Positions 11,074 to 21,799 of a stretch of 64,000 nt of DNA are shown here, piece after piece. Both the position numbers and the translations under genes were made by a program. The DNA is from Wyeomyia smithii (taxonomy: Eukaryota > Arthropoda > Insecta > Diptera > Culicidae). The notes beneath the pieces were generated by a model that saw nothing but the letters and a program-made list of their open reading frames with translations, did not search any database and was not told the DNA's origin. Location: assembly GCF_029784165.1 (NCBI RefSeq), contig NC_073694.1, forward strand, positions 35,631,506 through 35,695,505. Reading direction: 5' to 3'. The first letter of the stretch is position 1. The number at the start of each line of letters is the position of its first letter.

Positions 11074-11415
11074 CCTTACCTTACCAATCAGACCGGAGCC
11101 ATGGTGGCCCGTGCTGCATTAAGAAGTTTTCGCCACGTTGCTCGGTTTTGGGCTGTGTTTCGCCAGTTCCACAGGCGTCTCTTTACCTGCATCGTGCGCA
11201 CTGCGCCCCTCTCTTTCTGATGCCGGTAGCGTTGCTGAAGAGATGCGATTTCACAGGGTTGTCGTCCGGCATCCTTACGACGTGACCAGCCAACCGCAAC
11301 CTATTAACTTTCGCCAGGTGTGTAATGGGGCTCTTGGTCGACGCACTCTACTCGATCGTAGTGTCTTCTGAAGAGAAAAGTAGGCACGCTTTACAGCCCG
11401 GATGCGTCTCTGGAT
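11074..11415 (-). pseudogene. LINE ORF2 C-terminal remnant and 3' tail
   Basis: This continues the same ORF on the other side of the solo LTR, starting at EIQRRI (minus strand, about 11419) and running through RAYFSLQKTLRSSRVRR. A block of the thumb region is missing after that. Around 11085-11200 the last codons (ATWRKLLNAARATMAPV) are readable in another frame. The end is marked by repeated GGTAA units. Confidence 0.75.
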
Positions 11416-11419
11416 CTCT

Positions 11420-12087
11420 TGTAGAGGCTGCATCTTACCTCTACCAGGACTTTCTGACAACTCCTGTACGCACAGTCGGCGCGGAATTAATACACCAGAT
11501 TAGAGCTGATGATAATTAACTTTTATTTTGTACATCACTGCTTAAATATACCCTGCACGTAACTCAGAGTGAGAGGCCTTCTCCACTCTCTGTTGACCAT
11601 TTACCTTAACTTCTCACTTATAATCTAGTACCGCATGTACGATAGAACGCATGCGAGAGCATCAACACCGTTGAACCGGCGACTTCTGTTTTTGTTTATA
11701 ACAAAATGTTTATTCTATTTGAGTTTGCATGACTGTGTCACAGCAGAATGCTGCGCGAAGTTCTTTGCCGCCTATTGCATAATCTGTTGATACCTACTAT
11801 GTTGACAGAGCCGTTCGCGGTCTTCTGTCAAGAAAACCAAATGTTTCGCCAACGTTTGCTTAGCAGAACCGTTCGCGGTCTTTCTTCAAAATCTTTCCTG
11901 CGTTCTTTACAAATGATCTTGTTTTAGGGGACAACCGCAGACGGTCGTGTCCCGGTTTTACACTCTACCTGTTTTCATTTCATTTAACAGAAGGCTTACT
12001 TTCTTTCGGATTGAGCTAAAATGTACCGTATGACAAAATCCTACGTGACGGAACATAAAGTACTTCTGCGCGGAGTGTGACGTCACA
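11420..12087. mobile_element. Solo LTR inserted in the LINE
   Basis: A 668-bp block starts TGTAGAGG and ends ACGTCACA, so it has the TG...CA ends of an LTR. It is flanked by the 4-bp direct repeat CTCT (11416-11419 and 12088-12091). Removing the block and one CTCT restores the LINE reading from VTADNNTSKE directly into EIQRRI. A 4-bp duplication suits a Ty3/gypsy-type or BEL-type integrase. Inside, the word CCGTTCGCGGTCTT occurs twice (about 11811 and 11870). No internal coding region remains, as expected after LTR-LTR recombination. Orientation is not determined. Confidence 0.82.
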
Positions 12088-12091
12088 CTCT

Positions 12092-13603
12092 TTGCTGGTG
12101 TTATTGTCGGCGGTCACCAGTGACCCCAAATACACGAACTTGTCGACCAACTCAAGCTCATCGCCGTCTACAGAGACTTAAGTTGGGAGGCTGATGTCGT
12201 TCTCTTTGAAGCCTCTCGTTCGCTTTAATTCGTTTTCAACACATTTATTTGCAGTCCGATTCGTCCGGCTTCGGCTTTTAGTCGGCCATAAGTTTCCTCC
12301 GTCGTCGCAAACTTACGTGTTATGAAATCATAGTCATCTGCGAAGCCTAGAAGCTGAACAGCTCTTGTGAAAATCATGCCCCTAGTGTCGATACCCGCCC
12401 TCCAGATCACACCCTCAAGGGCGATGTTAAACAGCAAACAGGAAAGTACTTTACCTAGTCTTAACCCTCTGTGCGATTCAAAGGGACTCGAGAGTATCCC
12501 CGAAACACGCACGAAGCACATCATTTGTGCCATGGTGGCCTTAATTAATCGTGTCAGTTCATCCGGAAATCGTGCATGATCTGCCATAGCCGTTCTCGGT
12601 AATATCTGTCAGATTGAGAAGATCTGATCCGTGGTATAACGGGCTCCCATTAAGCCCACTTGCTACTGGCCCACAAACCTCCTGGTTGATGATATGTGGC
12701 TTTGATAAGCGAGAAACCGCGGTAGCTGCGGCAATCCAGCTTGTCGCCCTTCTTGTAGATGGGGCAGACGATTCCCGCCATCCACTCGTCTGGCAGTTTT
12801 TGCTCCTCCCAAATCCTGGTGATGACCCATTTCAGTGCGCTAGCCAGCGCCTATTTCCCATGTTTAAAGGGCTCGCTCGGCAATCCGTCTTTACCTGCGG
12901 CTTTGTTGTTCTTCGGCTTCCCAATCTCACAAAGAACTTCATGAACATCTGCTGCTAGCGCTCCTAGGTCAGTTCCCGTTCCGCTTCTGTTTACTGTGTC
13001 GCCGTTCAGGTATCGATCGAAGTACTCCTTCCACCTGTCGAGCATCTCGCTGGCATCCGTGAGGAGGTTTTCGTTCTCGTCGTTGCACATATCGGTATGC
13101 GGCACATAGCCACTGTGAGACTGGTTTACCTTCTCATAGAACTTCCGCGTATCACTGGCACGGTATAGCTGCTCCAGCTCCTCATGTTCACGATCCTTTT
13201 GCTGGCGCTTCTTTCGTCTAAGAATCGTGGTCATGTCGTTCCGTGCCCGTTTGTAATTGTTCTCTCGTTGACCGGCCCAGGTATATCGCTCAGGTGCGGG
13301 TCTTCTCATTCACCACTGCCTCGCTCCCCCCCTCATACCAGTCGTTTCTGCCGATTGATGCTTCGACTCCTAATTTCGCCGTTGCAGTCTCCTCGACAGC
13401 TGTGCGAGTGCACCAGCCGTCCTCGACAGTCGATACGTCAAGCCTCTCCGCTGTAGGTAGTACCGCTTCGAACTGTTGCGCGTATTCTTCCGCAGCCTTG
13501 AAGTTTAAGTGCTGCTTGATGTTGAGTCGCGAGGCTCGGCGATGTCGCGTGTGGTATATGGTCGACAGTTTTGAGCGCAAAGACACAGCAACTTCCACTT
13601 AAC
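12092..13603 (-). pseudogene. LINE ORF2 remnant: endonuclease end, linker, RT core
   Basis: The decayed ORF enters at the C-terminal end of the endonuclease (SLRSKLSTIYHTR near 13580). It continues through a charged linker (FYEKVNQSHSGYVP near 13130) to RT. At 12850-12720 another frame reads WEEQKLPDEWMAGIVCPIYK. About 120 bases of the fingers region are missing near 12650-12700. The RT palm is open at 12587-12225 with GFADDYDF, where the catalytic FADD is intact. The stretch then reads VYLGSLVTADNNTSKE up to the solo LTR. Several frameshifts and stops rule out function. Confidence 0.85.
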
Positions 13604-14099
13604 CGCTTAACCAAATATTTAGCAACTGCGAAAATTTCAGTAAAGTGTATATCCTAATTTCAATACAGTGTGTATTTTAATTTACAAAAATTAGTTAGAA
13701 CTTAGGTTTCGAAGAATTTTCTCAATTATTTATTTTCTAAAATAATCAAAATACAATGATGCAATATAATTTCAATAGCCATATCAAATCATTGAGGGGT
13801 AATATCAACCAAACGAAAAGGCTTTTCTCAAGATTTTTTTAAAGAACATTTGAGATGTAAGGCATATAAATAGTATATTATTGGATTAAGGAGCTCTTGG
13901 AGAGTAGAAAAAAAAATGTTGCTAATTTTTATAAAATGGTGGCTGTGCAGCAATTGCCGTGAACCGCTTTTTTTGTAGTTTTTCCGTGGCGAGCAGTAGA
14001 AGTCGTGCCCAACTCCACCTATAATCAAAACCAACATTTTGAATTTAGATCAGTACTTGGGCGATGTAGATTTTGATTCTGGGTTAGTTTTACAATGAT
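13604..14099. other. No recognisable feature
   Basis: AT-rich sequence between the LINE and the fold-back arm relic. The upper part may be an even more diverged extension of that arm. Confidence 0.35.
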
Positions 14100-14360
14100 T
14101 AAAACCAATAAAGAAATATTACTAGAAAAAAAATGTTTGTATATTTTACCCCTTGAGCTGTTGTTTTTAAATACATCCGTTTTTGAGATATTTAAAGAAT
14201 AAGTTTGAAAACTTTCAGTTTGTTCTGAAAATACGCCTTTTTGTGAGATATTCATGGTTCTCCAGCAACAAACATAGATTTATTGAAAGATTCAATCGAT
14301 ATAATACAACTTACTCTTTGACATCAAAGACAGTGGACCAATAATTCAGAAGTTATGGTT
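14100..14360. repeat. Diverged relic of a fold-back element arm
   Basis: The segment around 14252-14350 (CATGGTTCTCCAGCAA, then CTCTTTGACA) aligns by eye with the inner part of the left arm of the fold-back element at 49868-49955 (CATGGTTCTCCAGCAAAA, then TTCTTTGACA). The upstream part, to about 14130, aligns more loosely. No partner arm is visible nearby, so this is a fragment. Confidence 0.5.
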
Positions 14361-14938
14361 ATGTTTATACTAACGAAGAATTATTTCCATGGGTTGATGG
14401 ATGGATAGGACGGACATTCCTATTTTGCGAGACCCCTGGGCCAATCAATATAACTCCTAAATATATTTATGTATCGATATTTCGTGTGTGTAAAACCCTA
14501 ATTTCCTGGAATTTCAAGAACGAAAATATATATTCAACGTTAACTCCGCCTGTGACGGTTCTCTTTAGTTTAGTGTAGCCTGTACGAATAGACTTCAATT
14601 ATTGAGAACTGGCGCAGAGGGTCCAAAGCCCTTGGAAAGGAGGATGGTTGTAACAGCTCTTAACCATGGCTGTTACGTAAAATAATGGTGAAACCCCCAA
14701 GCTAAGGTGTGACGCGACCCGTGCCGAGAAATGAATGGTGGAGGGGGTTTAATAAATTCCCAGCCGCTAACGGAGCCTGTGGAATACCTGGCGCCCTTCC
14801 ACAGTTACCTAGCCTTCTGCGTTAGGCTATCGTGACACGCAGATGACCCCTTCTTTCGTGGCAAACTCGTGGGACTAAAAACTGGAGTTTAACAAATTTT
14901 CAAAAAAGGGCCCCGGCAACCTCAACCTGTCGGAACAA

Positions 14939-16108
14939 ATGGAGCCAACACACTCCATGGCGTGCAGCCCCACAAGGCTGCACGCTACAGGCAGAACCGA
15001 GGAGATGAAACTGGAGATGGATTTCAACCTCGACAGCGAATCGCTGGACGGAGGACCTTCAGTTTCATCACTAATCCTCGGTTCGCCAAGCGGGAAAGAA
15101 GAGAGCCCGACGGACAGTCTTCCCGATCCGGAGATACAGCCGATTGACAAGGGGAAACCTAAGTCACCTCGTGCTGACGTCAAACGGCTCTCCCAATCGC
15201 AACGGCGGCGTCCTAAAAGACTGCTAAGCCTGGGTCACTCACGCGAGGAGGCCATAGGCATAGTTCGTCAACCAGTCGACCAAGCTGACCGCTCAGGTCA
15301 GGTCGCAACCAAGCGACAGCGGTCGACTGAGACAGCGTCGCCAAACACAAGCGCTAAGGGCCCGAGCAGCAAAAAGCCCCGGGACTTGGCTTGCGCGGAG
15401 CCCCCTGCACCGCGACAAACGTCAGGGGTAACATATAGGGAGATGCTGGAGGCCACGAGCCTGTCTATCACAACCATAGACTATCCAGCCTCCCTACTTA
15501 TCCCTGAACAGTTAAAAACTGTTCGAGATGCCATTCTGGACTGCATTGCGGACCAGGAGTCACCGGCCATCAGGCCCAAGTTTAGGAGCTGCCGCCTAAA
15601 AAACGGTACCCTACAACTTGACTGTGCCGACAACGACACAGTTAGATGGCTGGAGACCACGGCGTCTTCTCTCATACCGTGGGAGGGAGCACACCTTAGT
15701 GTCTTTCGCACGAAGGACCTGCCGAAGGCCCTAAAATTTGTAGGGTACTTCCAGGACAGTGTGGACACCACAAATGAGAGAATTCTCCGTCTTCTCCAAA
15801 ATAAGAACGACGGTTTCTCCACACGTGCATGGCGAGTATGTCATCGCAACGTTACTGGAAAGACTGTCGAATTGATGGTGGAGCTGGACCAACAGTCTGC
15901 TAACCTCATAGCGGCACAGAGCTTCCTGCTGAACTACAAGTACGGCAAAGCACGCATGCGGCAGGTTGGCAGAAAGTCCTCAAACACAGGCGCGAAAGGT
16001 TCTGGTGCGAAGGCAGGAACGGTACGTTCGGAGACTCTCCGTGGCGCTGATCCAGGAACCATGGGTCCACGACACCAGGATCCTTGGCTTAGCCAACACA
16101 AACAGTAA
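14939..16108 (+). CDS. ORF1 (Gag-like RNA-binding protein) of LOA-type LINE
   Basis: The 389-residue open frame starts at an ATG after the leader. The first 150 or so residues are rich in Ser, Pro, Arg and Glu and look disordered. The second half (about 175-345) is a compact region with RAWRVCHR and VELMVELDQQS, which resembles the DUF4780-type domain of such elements; that name is from memory. I see no CCHC zinc knuckles, which is usual for some LOA elements. It probably binds element RNA as a ribonucleoprotein. The frame is intact and overlaps ORF2 by about 140 bases. Confidence 0.8.
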   Translation: MEPTHSMACSPTRLHATGRTEEMKLEMDFNLDSESLDGGPSVSSLILGSPSGKEESPTDSLPDPEIQPIDKGKPKSPRADVKRLSQSQRRRPKRLLSLGHSREEAIGIVRQPVDQADRSGQVATKRQRSTETASPNTSAKGPSSKKPRDLACAEPPAPRQTSGVTYREMLEATSLSITTIDYPASLLIPEQLKTVRDAILDCIADQESPAIRPKFRSCRLKNGTLQLDCADNDTVRWLETTASSLIPWEGAHLSVFRTKDLPKALKFVGYFQDSVDTTNERILRLLQNKNDGFSTRAWRVCHRNVTGKTVELMVELDQQSANLIAAQSFLLNYKYGKARMRQVGRKSSNTGAKGSGAKAGTVRSETLRGADPGTMGPRHQDPWLSQHKQ

Positions 16109-19100
16109 ATTGGTCTATTGTAATCAACAGTCAAATCCCAAGACTGCAATTCTGCTGAACAGAAACATTAAATTTGTTCCCATTACAGAGTTCATCCAAC
16201 GGGATTTGGTTGCCATTGCGGTGGAAGTCCCGACAACCAACGGCACTCAAGAAGTGGTTGTTGCCTCCGCTTACTTCCCGGGGGACGAGGACGATATACC
16301 GCCATCCGAAGTCGCAGCACTTGTGCGATACTGCCGAAGCATCAACAAGCCACTCATCGTCGGCTGCGATGCCAACGCGCATCACACAGTCTGGGGCAGC
16401 TCGGATGTCAACACTCGAGGTGAGTACCTACTTGAATACCTTACTTCTAACAATGTTAATGTATGCAATGTGGGAAAAGAGCCAACTTTCAGTAATGCTA
16501 TTAGACAAGAGGTCCTAGATCTCACTCTATGTAGCGCCTCGATAACGGAGAAAGTCAAAAACTGGCATGTCTCTGATGAACCCAGTTTATCAGACCATAC
16601 ACACATCAGATTTGACGTCGAGGCTACTCCTCTGAGAAGAGAACATTTCAGGAATCCTAAGAAAACCAACTGGAACTCTTTTAAGGAACATTTGGTCAAT
16701 TCGAGAACATCCTGCCACCAAAATATTCGAACTTCAGGTGAACTGGACATCGCAGCAAGTGACCTACAGCACAGGATCACGGAAGCTATTATGTCAAACT
16801 GTCCGTTAACAAATCGAACAGTCTGCCGTGATGTGCCCTGGTGGAATGAAACTCTCAGCAACCTTCGTCGGGAAGCTAGACGCTTGTTCAACAGGGCTAA
16901 AATCACGTCCAACTGGGAAGCCTATAGAGCATCCCTTACAAAATACAACGCTGAGCTACGCAAAGCCAAAAGGAGGTCTAGAATTCGATTCTGTGAAGAC
17001 ATTCAGACTCTACCTGAGGCAACGCGACTGCAAAAAGCGATGTCCAAAGATCACACGAATGGTCTTGGGCAGTTGAAAAAGGAAGATGGTAGTCTGACTG
17101 TCACCACCAAGGAAACGCTGGATGTTCTTATGAACATTCACTTTCCTGGATCGACAGCAATCTCCGGTTCGAACGTCAAAGAGTTACAGAGCCTCGAATC
17201 CAGACGCATAACGTCACGTGACTCCGCAGCGCTCGCTCGTAGAATTTTCACGGAGACTTCTATCAACTGGGCACTAAGCTCTGTTTAGCCTATGAAGTCA
17301 CCAGGACCGGATGGCATTCTACCAATCTTTCTACAAAAATCGGACGGAGTCGTTAAGTCCGAACTCATCAGCTTCTTTCGAGCCAGCTTTACTATGGGAC
17401 ATATCCCGGTCAACTGGCGGAACTTTAAGGTGGTGTTTATACCAAAGCCGGGCAAAAAAGACAAAACATTGCCCAAAGCTTTCAGACCTATAAGTCTGAC
17501 GTCAACTCTTCTCAAGTTGATGGAGACAATTACGGACAACTACATCCGCAGTGAGTTTCTGAAGGAGTTACTCTTACACAAGCATCAATATGCTTATCAA
17601 CAAAGTAAATCTACTGAAACCGCTTTGCATTGCCTAGTGACGAAGATCGAGAAGTCCTTGAAATATAAAGAGACAGCGGTCTGCGCTTTTCTTGATATTG
17701 AGGGAGCTTTCGATAACACGTCCTTTGCATCAATTTACACGGTTCTACAAAATAAAAGAGTCGACGATACTACAATGAGCTGGATCCAAGCAATGCTTTC
17801 GAGCAGGAAGATCACAGCTGCATTGGGGGATACGTCTGTCACAGTAGGGGCAGTGAAAGGGTGTCCTCAAGGAGGAGTTCTCTCTCCACTGCTATGGTCA
17901 CTGGTGGTAGACGTTCTCCTAACCAAGCTATCACAGCTGGGCTTCGAAGTCATTGGATATGCTGATGATATAGTCCTTATTGCTCGGGGAAAATGTGATG
18001 CAACTCTATCTAGTCGTATGCAAACGGCACTTACCACCACCTCTCAGTGGTGCTCAGAAGAAGGGCTGAACATTAACCCCGCTAAAACGGTCATTATACC
18101 ATTTACCAAGCGAAGAATGCATACAATCATTCCTCCGCTACTGAATGGGGTAAGACTATGTTTCAGCAATGAGACCAAATATCTTGGAATCATTCTGGAT
18201 AAGAAGCTGAACCAGACTGCTCACCTAGACTACGCTATCAAGAAGGCAACTTCAGCTATCTGAGCTTGCAGTACACTGTTTGGCAAGACCTGGGGGCTAA
18301 AACCACAATTAGCGCTCTGGTCTTACATCACCATTGCTCGGCCACGTATAACCTACGCAGCCCTCGCATGGTGGCCTAAAGTAAATGAAAAGACAGCTCA
18401 GGCGAAACTTACCAAAGTCCAGCGATTGGCCTGTCTCTCAGTTACCGGTGCCCTGCGCACAACACCGACAGCAGCCTTGGAGGCCTTGCTTTGCTTACTT
18501 CCTCTACATCTCCATGTGAAGAAGGAAGCAGAGCTTGGCGCACTAAGGCTGCAAAGAAATACAACGATGCTCGAAGGTGACCTAACGGGTCACCTAAGCA
18601 TCCTAAAGGAGTTTAAGCTGACACCTTTAGTAACAACAGTCTCGGACTGGATGGAAGCGAAGCCAAACATGGACGTTCCATATATAGTGATCGACACAGA
18701 TCGCTCCATGTGGAACAATGGAGGGCCGAGTCTTCCATCGGGCACAATCCGCTTCTACACGGATGGCTCAAAAATCGGACCCCAGACTGGTTCAGGGATC
18801 TACGGACCAGGTATAAAGGCCACTATCTCAATGGGTAAGTGGCCAACCGTCTTTCAGGCGGAGGTATACGCAATATATATCTGTGCTATAACATGTCTAC
18901 ATCGCAAATATAGACAAGCGAAAATCGGAATCTTTTCGGACAGTCAGGCGGCACTAAAGGCATTAAAGTCTGCTACATGTGTTTCCAGACTAGTCTGGGA
19001 GTGCATCGCAACACTCAGGGAACTCTCCCGCCTCAACAAAGTTATGCTACTTTGGGTACCCGATCACTGCGGAATCGAGGGAAATGAACATGCCGACAGC

Positions 19101-19345
19101 CTCGCAAGACAAGGATCTGCTCAGCAATTCATTGGACCGGAACCGTTTTTGGGTACTTCCACATCCGCCATTAAGGCGAACTAAGTACATGGGAAAAGCT
19201 AAAGATAGCATCTCAATGTCAACATGCGCAGGGTTGTAGGCAAGCTAAACAGTTTATCTACCCTAACCCTACGGTTACCAAACGGCTACTTAGTTTAACT
19301 CGTAGTTAACTACGCATCATCACGGGACTTCTCACTGGACACTAC
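15966..19345 (+). pseudogene. ORF2 of LOA-type LINE (EN-RT-RNase H), broken
   Basis: The frame at 15966 begins with TTG, so its true start is unclear. Endonuclease motifs are LIQEPWV near 16045, CDANAHH near 16365 and SDHTHIRF near 16590. RT follows, with SPGPDGI at 17301, CPQGGVLSPLLW near 17860 and the catalytic YADD at 17958-17969. RNase H shows FYTDGS near 18755, a Glu in QAEVYA and FSDSQAALKAL. It ends in WVPDHCGIEGNEHAD, where the usual Gly of WVPGHCG is Asp. Defects: TAG at 17286-17288 and TGA at 18261-18263, both in frame with open reading resuming directly; a 1-nt frameshift near 19175; TAA at 19307-19309; and loss of the C-terminal zinc-finger-like part. Not functional. Confidence 0.9.
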
Positions 19346-19494
19346 CTCTGTTAGTGAAGTGTATCTTCTTCTTCTTCTTCTTACTATATAAAAATGGAAT
19401 TCCGTAACGCTTGATCTTATTGATATTATACCCTCCGTCTCTGTGGTGTACAGTAATCGTCATCATTTAAAATCGTTCTAAATAAGAAAAATAA

Positions 19495-20600
19495 GCGGTG
19501 ACATAAAGATTTTTTAACCGGAACATGTTCGCTGATGTTCAGGAAAGACATTTGGAGAAAAATAATTAATAATCTGAAAACTACGTAAAACATGCACAAT
19601 TATGACTTTTCAAGCTGAATTTGCCTCCAAATCAAAATTCAAAGCGATGACATGAGATCCTTTTTTCATTAAAATGTTTGTTAATGTTCAGGAGAGATAT
19701 TCGAGGAAAAATAATTATTGACTAATTACTAAAACTTGAAATATTATTCACAAAACTTCGTAGGACAAGCAAAATTATGACTTTTTATAATCAATTCGTC
19801 TCCAAATCAAAACTCAAAGAGATGACATGTGATTTTTTTTCATTAGTTGAACATCAAATCAAGAAAGTCATTCGAGTAAAAATAACAGGTATTTGATTAC
19901 TACAATTCGAGATAATAATCACAAAACTACGTGAAACATGCGAAATCACGACGCTTCATACTGAATTTGCCTCTAAACCAAAATTTCGAATCTATTATCT
20001 GTGATTTTTTTCAAGATGAAATTAAGGGAAAATAATAAGTACCTGATCATTTGAAATTTAAATAATTTTAATAAAACTACGTGAAAAATGGAAAACCAAG
20101 ATTTTTAGGCTTAACTTGTCTCTAAATCATAACTCAAAGCGATGACATGTGATTTTTTTCAATGAAATCTTCGTTCATGTTCAGGAATGACATTTGAGAA
20201 GAAATGATAGGTATCTGATTACTGAAAATGTAGAAATTATGCACAAAACTAAGTAAAACGTGCAAAATCATGAATATTTAGGCTCAATTTGTCTGCAATC
20301 AAAATTCAAAGCTATGATATGTGATTGTTTTACAATAAAATGTTAGTTAAAGTTCAGGAAAGACATTTGAGAAAAAATAACACGTATCCTATTGCTAAAA
20401 GTTGTAATATTTCTCAAAAACTACGCATGTTCGATGCATTTTTAAAGATGATTTTCTGCATACAAAGAAACACCTTAAAATACTCTCAAAACTTTGACTT
20501 TTTAAGCATAAGCTCAAGTCGCATCTAAATCAAAATTCAAAACGATGACGTGTGATTTTTCTTTCAATAAAATGCTCTTTGTTTCTTTAATATTTCCAAA
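19495..20600. repeat. Satellite-like tandem array, about 150-175 bp monomers
   Basis: The anchor GATGACATGTGATTTTTT and its variants recurs near 19498, 19646, 19821, 19993, 20141, 20313 and 20543. Spacings are about 148, 175, 172, 148, 172 and 230. Each unit also carries versions of GTTCAGGAAAGACATTTGAG, CACAAAACTACGTAAAACATG and TCCAAATCAAAATTCAAAGC. The 148-bp units lack about 25 bases and the last has an insertion. The units are diverged, so the array is old. It starts about 110 bases past the LINE tail. Confidence 0.88.
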
Positions 20601-21799
20601 TATTTTTTTGCAGAAAAATCCATGTTTTGAATCAGTGCGAGTCGAGCATAAAAAATTTACATTTCTGATGTATTCGTAGATTTGAAATAGTAACACATTA
20701 CGGGATTCAATTTACTTTTTTACCTTTACTTAAACTAGATCTTGGAACATTTAGCTGGAAGAAAGGTCCCATTTCATTGGTTTGGCCATTGATTAAGAGG
20801 CGAATTAAGCATTGAAGGTCATTTTTTATTTTCTGCATAGTTTTGTGGATTAAAGCATAATTGTTAGTTATCAAAAAACCTGCACTTCTTCTCAGACGTG
20901 TTCCTTGGACGCCAACAAACATTTTCGTTTTGAAAAAAATCACAAGCATCTCTTTAGATTTCATTATAGAGGAGAATGAATGAATGGTCATGCTCAATTC
21001 TTCTTACATACTTTAATTTCCTAAAAAGAGGTTTTACTGTAAACGATTGTCAAATAGCCCGAATATCACCCAGTATAGGTATATTCGAAACTGGGATGAC
21101 TCCACACAACATTTTTCAAAACGGCGGCTTCCGGCTTCAGAGAAATAACCTAAAGTGGTATTTGGCCAACCATTTCAATAATTCTGAAAGTGGAACTCCA
21201 TACGTCGTTTGGAAATCCGATATGACGACTTCCAGTTTATGTGTGTTCTGTTCTCAAAATATTAAAGTATTTGAAGTGATGATGAACGTATAAGATGTGA
21301 AATATTTTTTAAGTTAGTTGTGCTAGAGCAGTAATGAATTATAAAAAAATGCTTCTTAAATTTAAAACCTTTGATCCCGAGCATCGCCGAGAACGTTCAA
21401 CTAGTTTTATATAATTAGTTTAAATTTATGAACAACAATTTAACCTTGTTTGCGATTAGCAGTTGAATTATTTCAATATAACAATTTAAAGATCAAATTA
21501 TATTCTCAATGTTAAGGAGGCCTCTGTTAAATTACAAATGCGAGGAAGAACAATATAAAATCTTTTGGTTACCAGTGATTAATGACTGATAAATGGGAAA
21601 AACTGTTTGATCCAAACATGTTAGAATTTCTAAGTCTAAACTGTTCCATGCTAAGCAGACACTTCTAGCATTGAGGAATTTTCTATTTTTCCTTAGCCAA
21701 TTTTCCAAGTTTCTTCTACCAGCTGCAAATATGATCGAAAACTGAATACAATTTTTTATCAACAAGATCGAACTTTGATACATACATCAAGTGAACTGT
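20601..21799. other. No recognisable feature
   Basis: AT-rich sequence. ORFs of 60-105 codons occur, for example 20976-21293, but with no domain I know. Confidence 0.4.

Larger units (their letters stand above)
11074..13603 (-). mobile_element. 5'-truncated LINE, copy 1 of a family also at 60570-64000
   Basis: Minus-strand LINE copy. Its 5' end is lost inside the endonuclease domain (13603). The 3' end is a short GGTAA-type tail at 11074-11090. It is interrupted by a solo LTR at 11420-12087. The encoded pieces match the copy at 60840-64000 segment by segment, for example the block ending in CPIYKKGDKL. The family has an apurinic-type endonuclease followed by RT and no RNase H, which fits RTE-, Loner- or related clades. 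I cannot fix the clade without a tree. Confidence 0.85.
14555..19383 (+). mobile_element. LOA/Lian-type LINE, nearly full length but broken
   Basis: Plus-strand non-LTR retrotransposon with a GC-rich 5' leader (about 14555-14938), ORF1 (14939-16108), and ORF2 with endonuclease, RT and RNase H (15966 to about 19345). It ends in a TTC microsatellite (19366-19383). RNase H after RT, together with the GYADDIV RT core, fits the LOA and I clades; Lian of Aedes is a LOA element. ORF2 stops short after LLTGHY, just before the usual Cys/His C-terminus. The clade name is from memory of the family. Confidence 0.85.

Noticed and set aside
19495..20600. A CRISPR array, because of regularly spaced repeats
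   Set aside because: The repeats are long diverged monomers without unique spacers, and the context is a eukaryotic genome.
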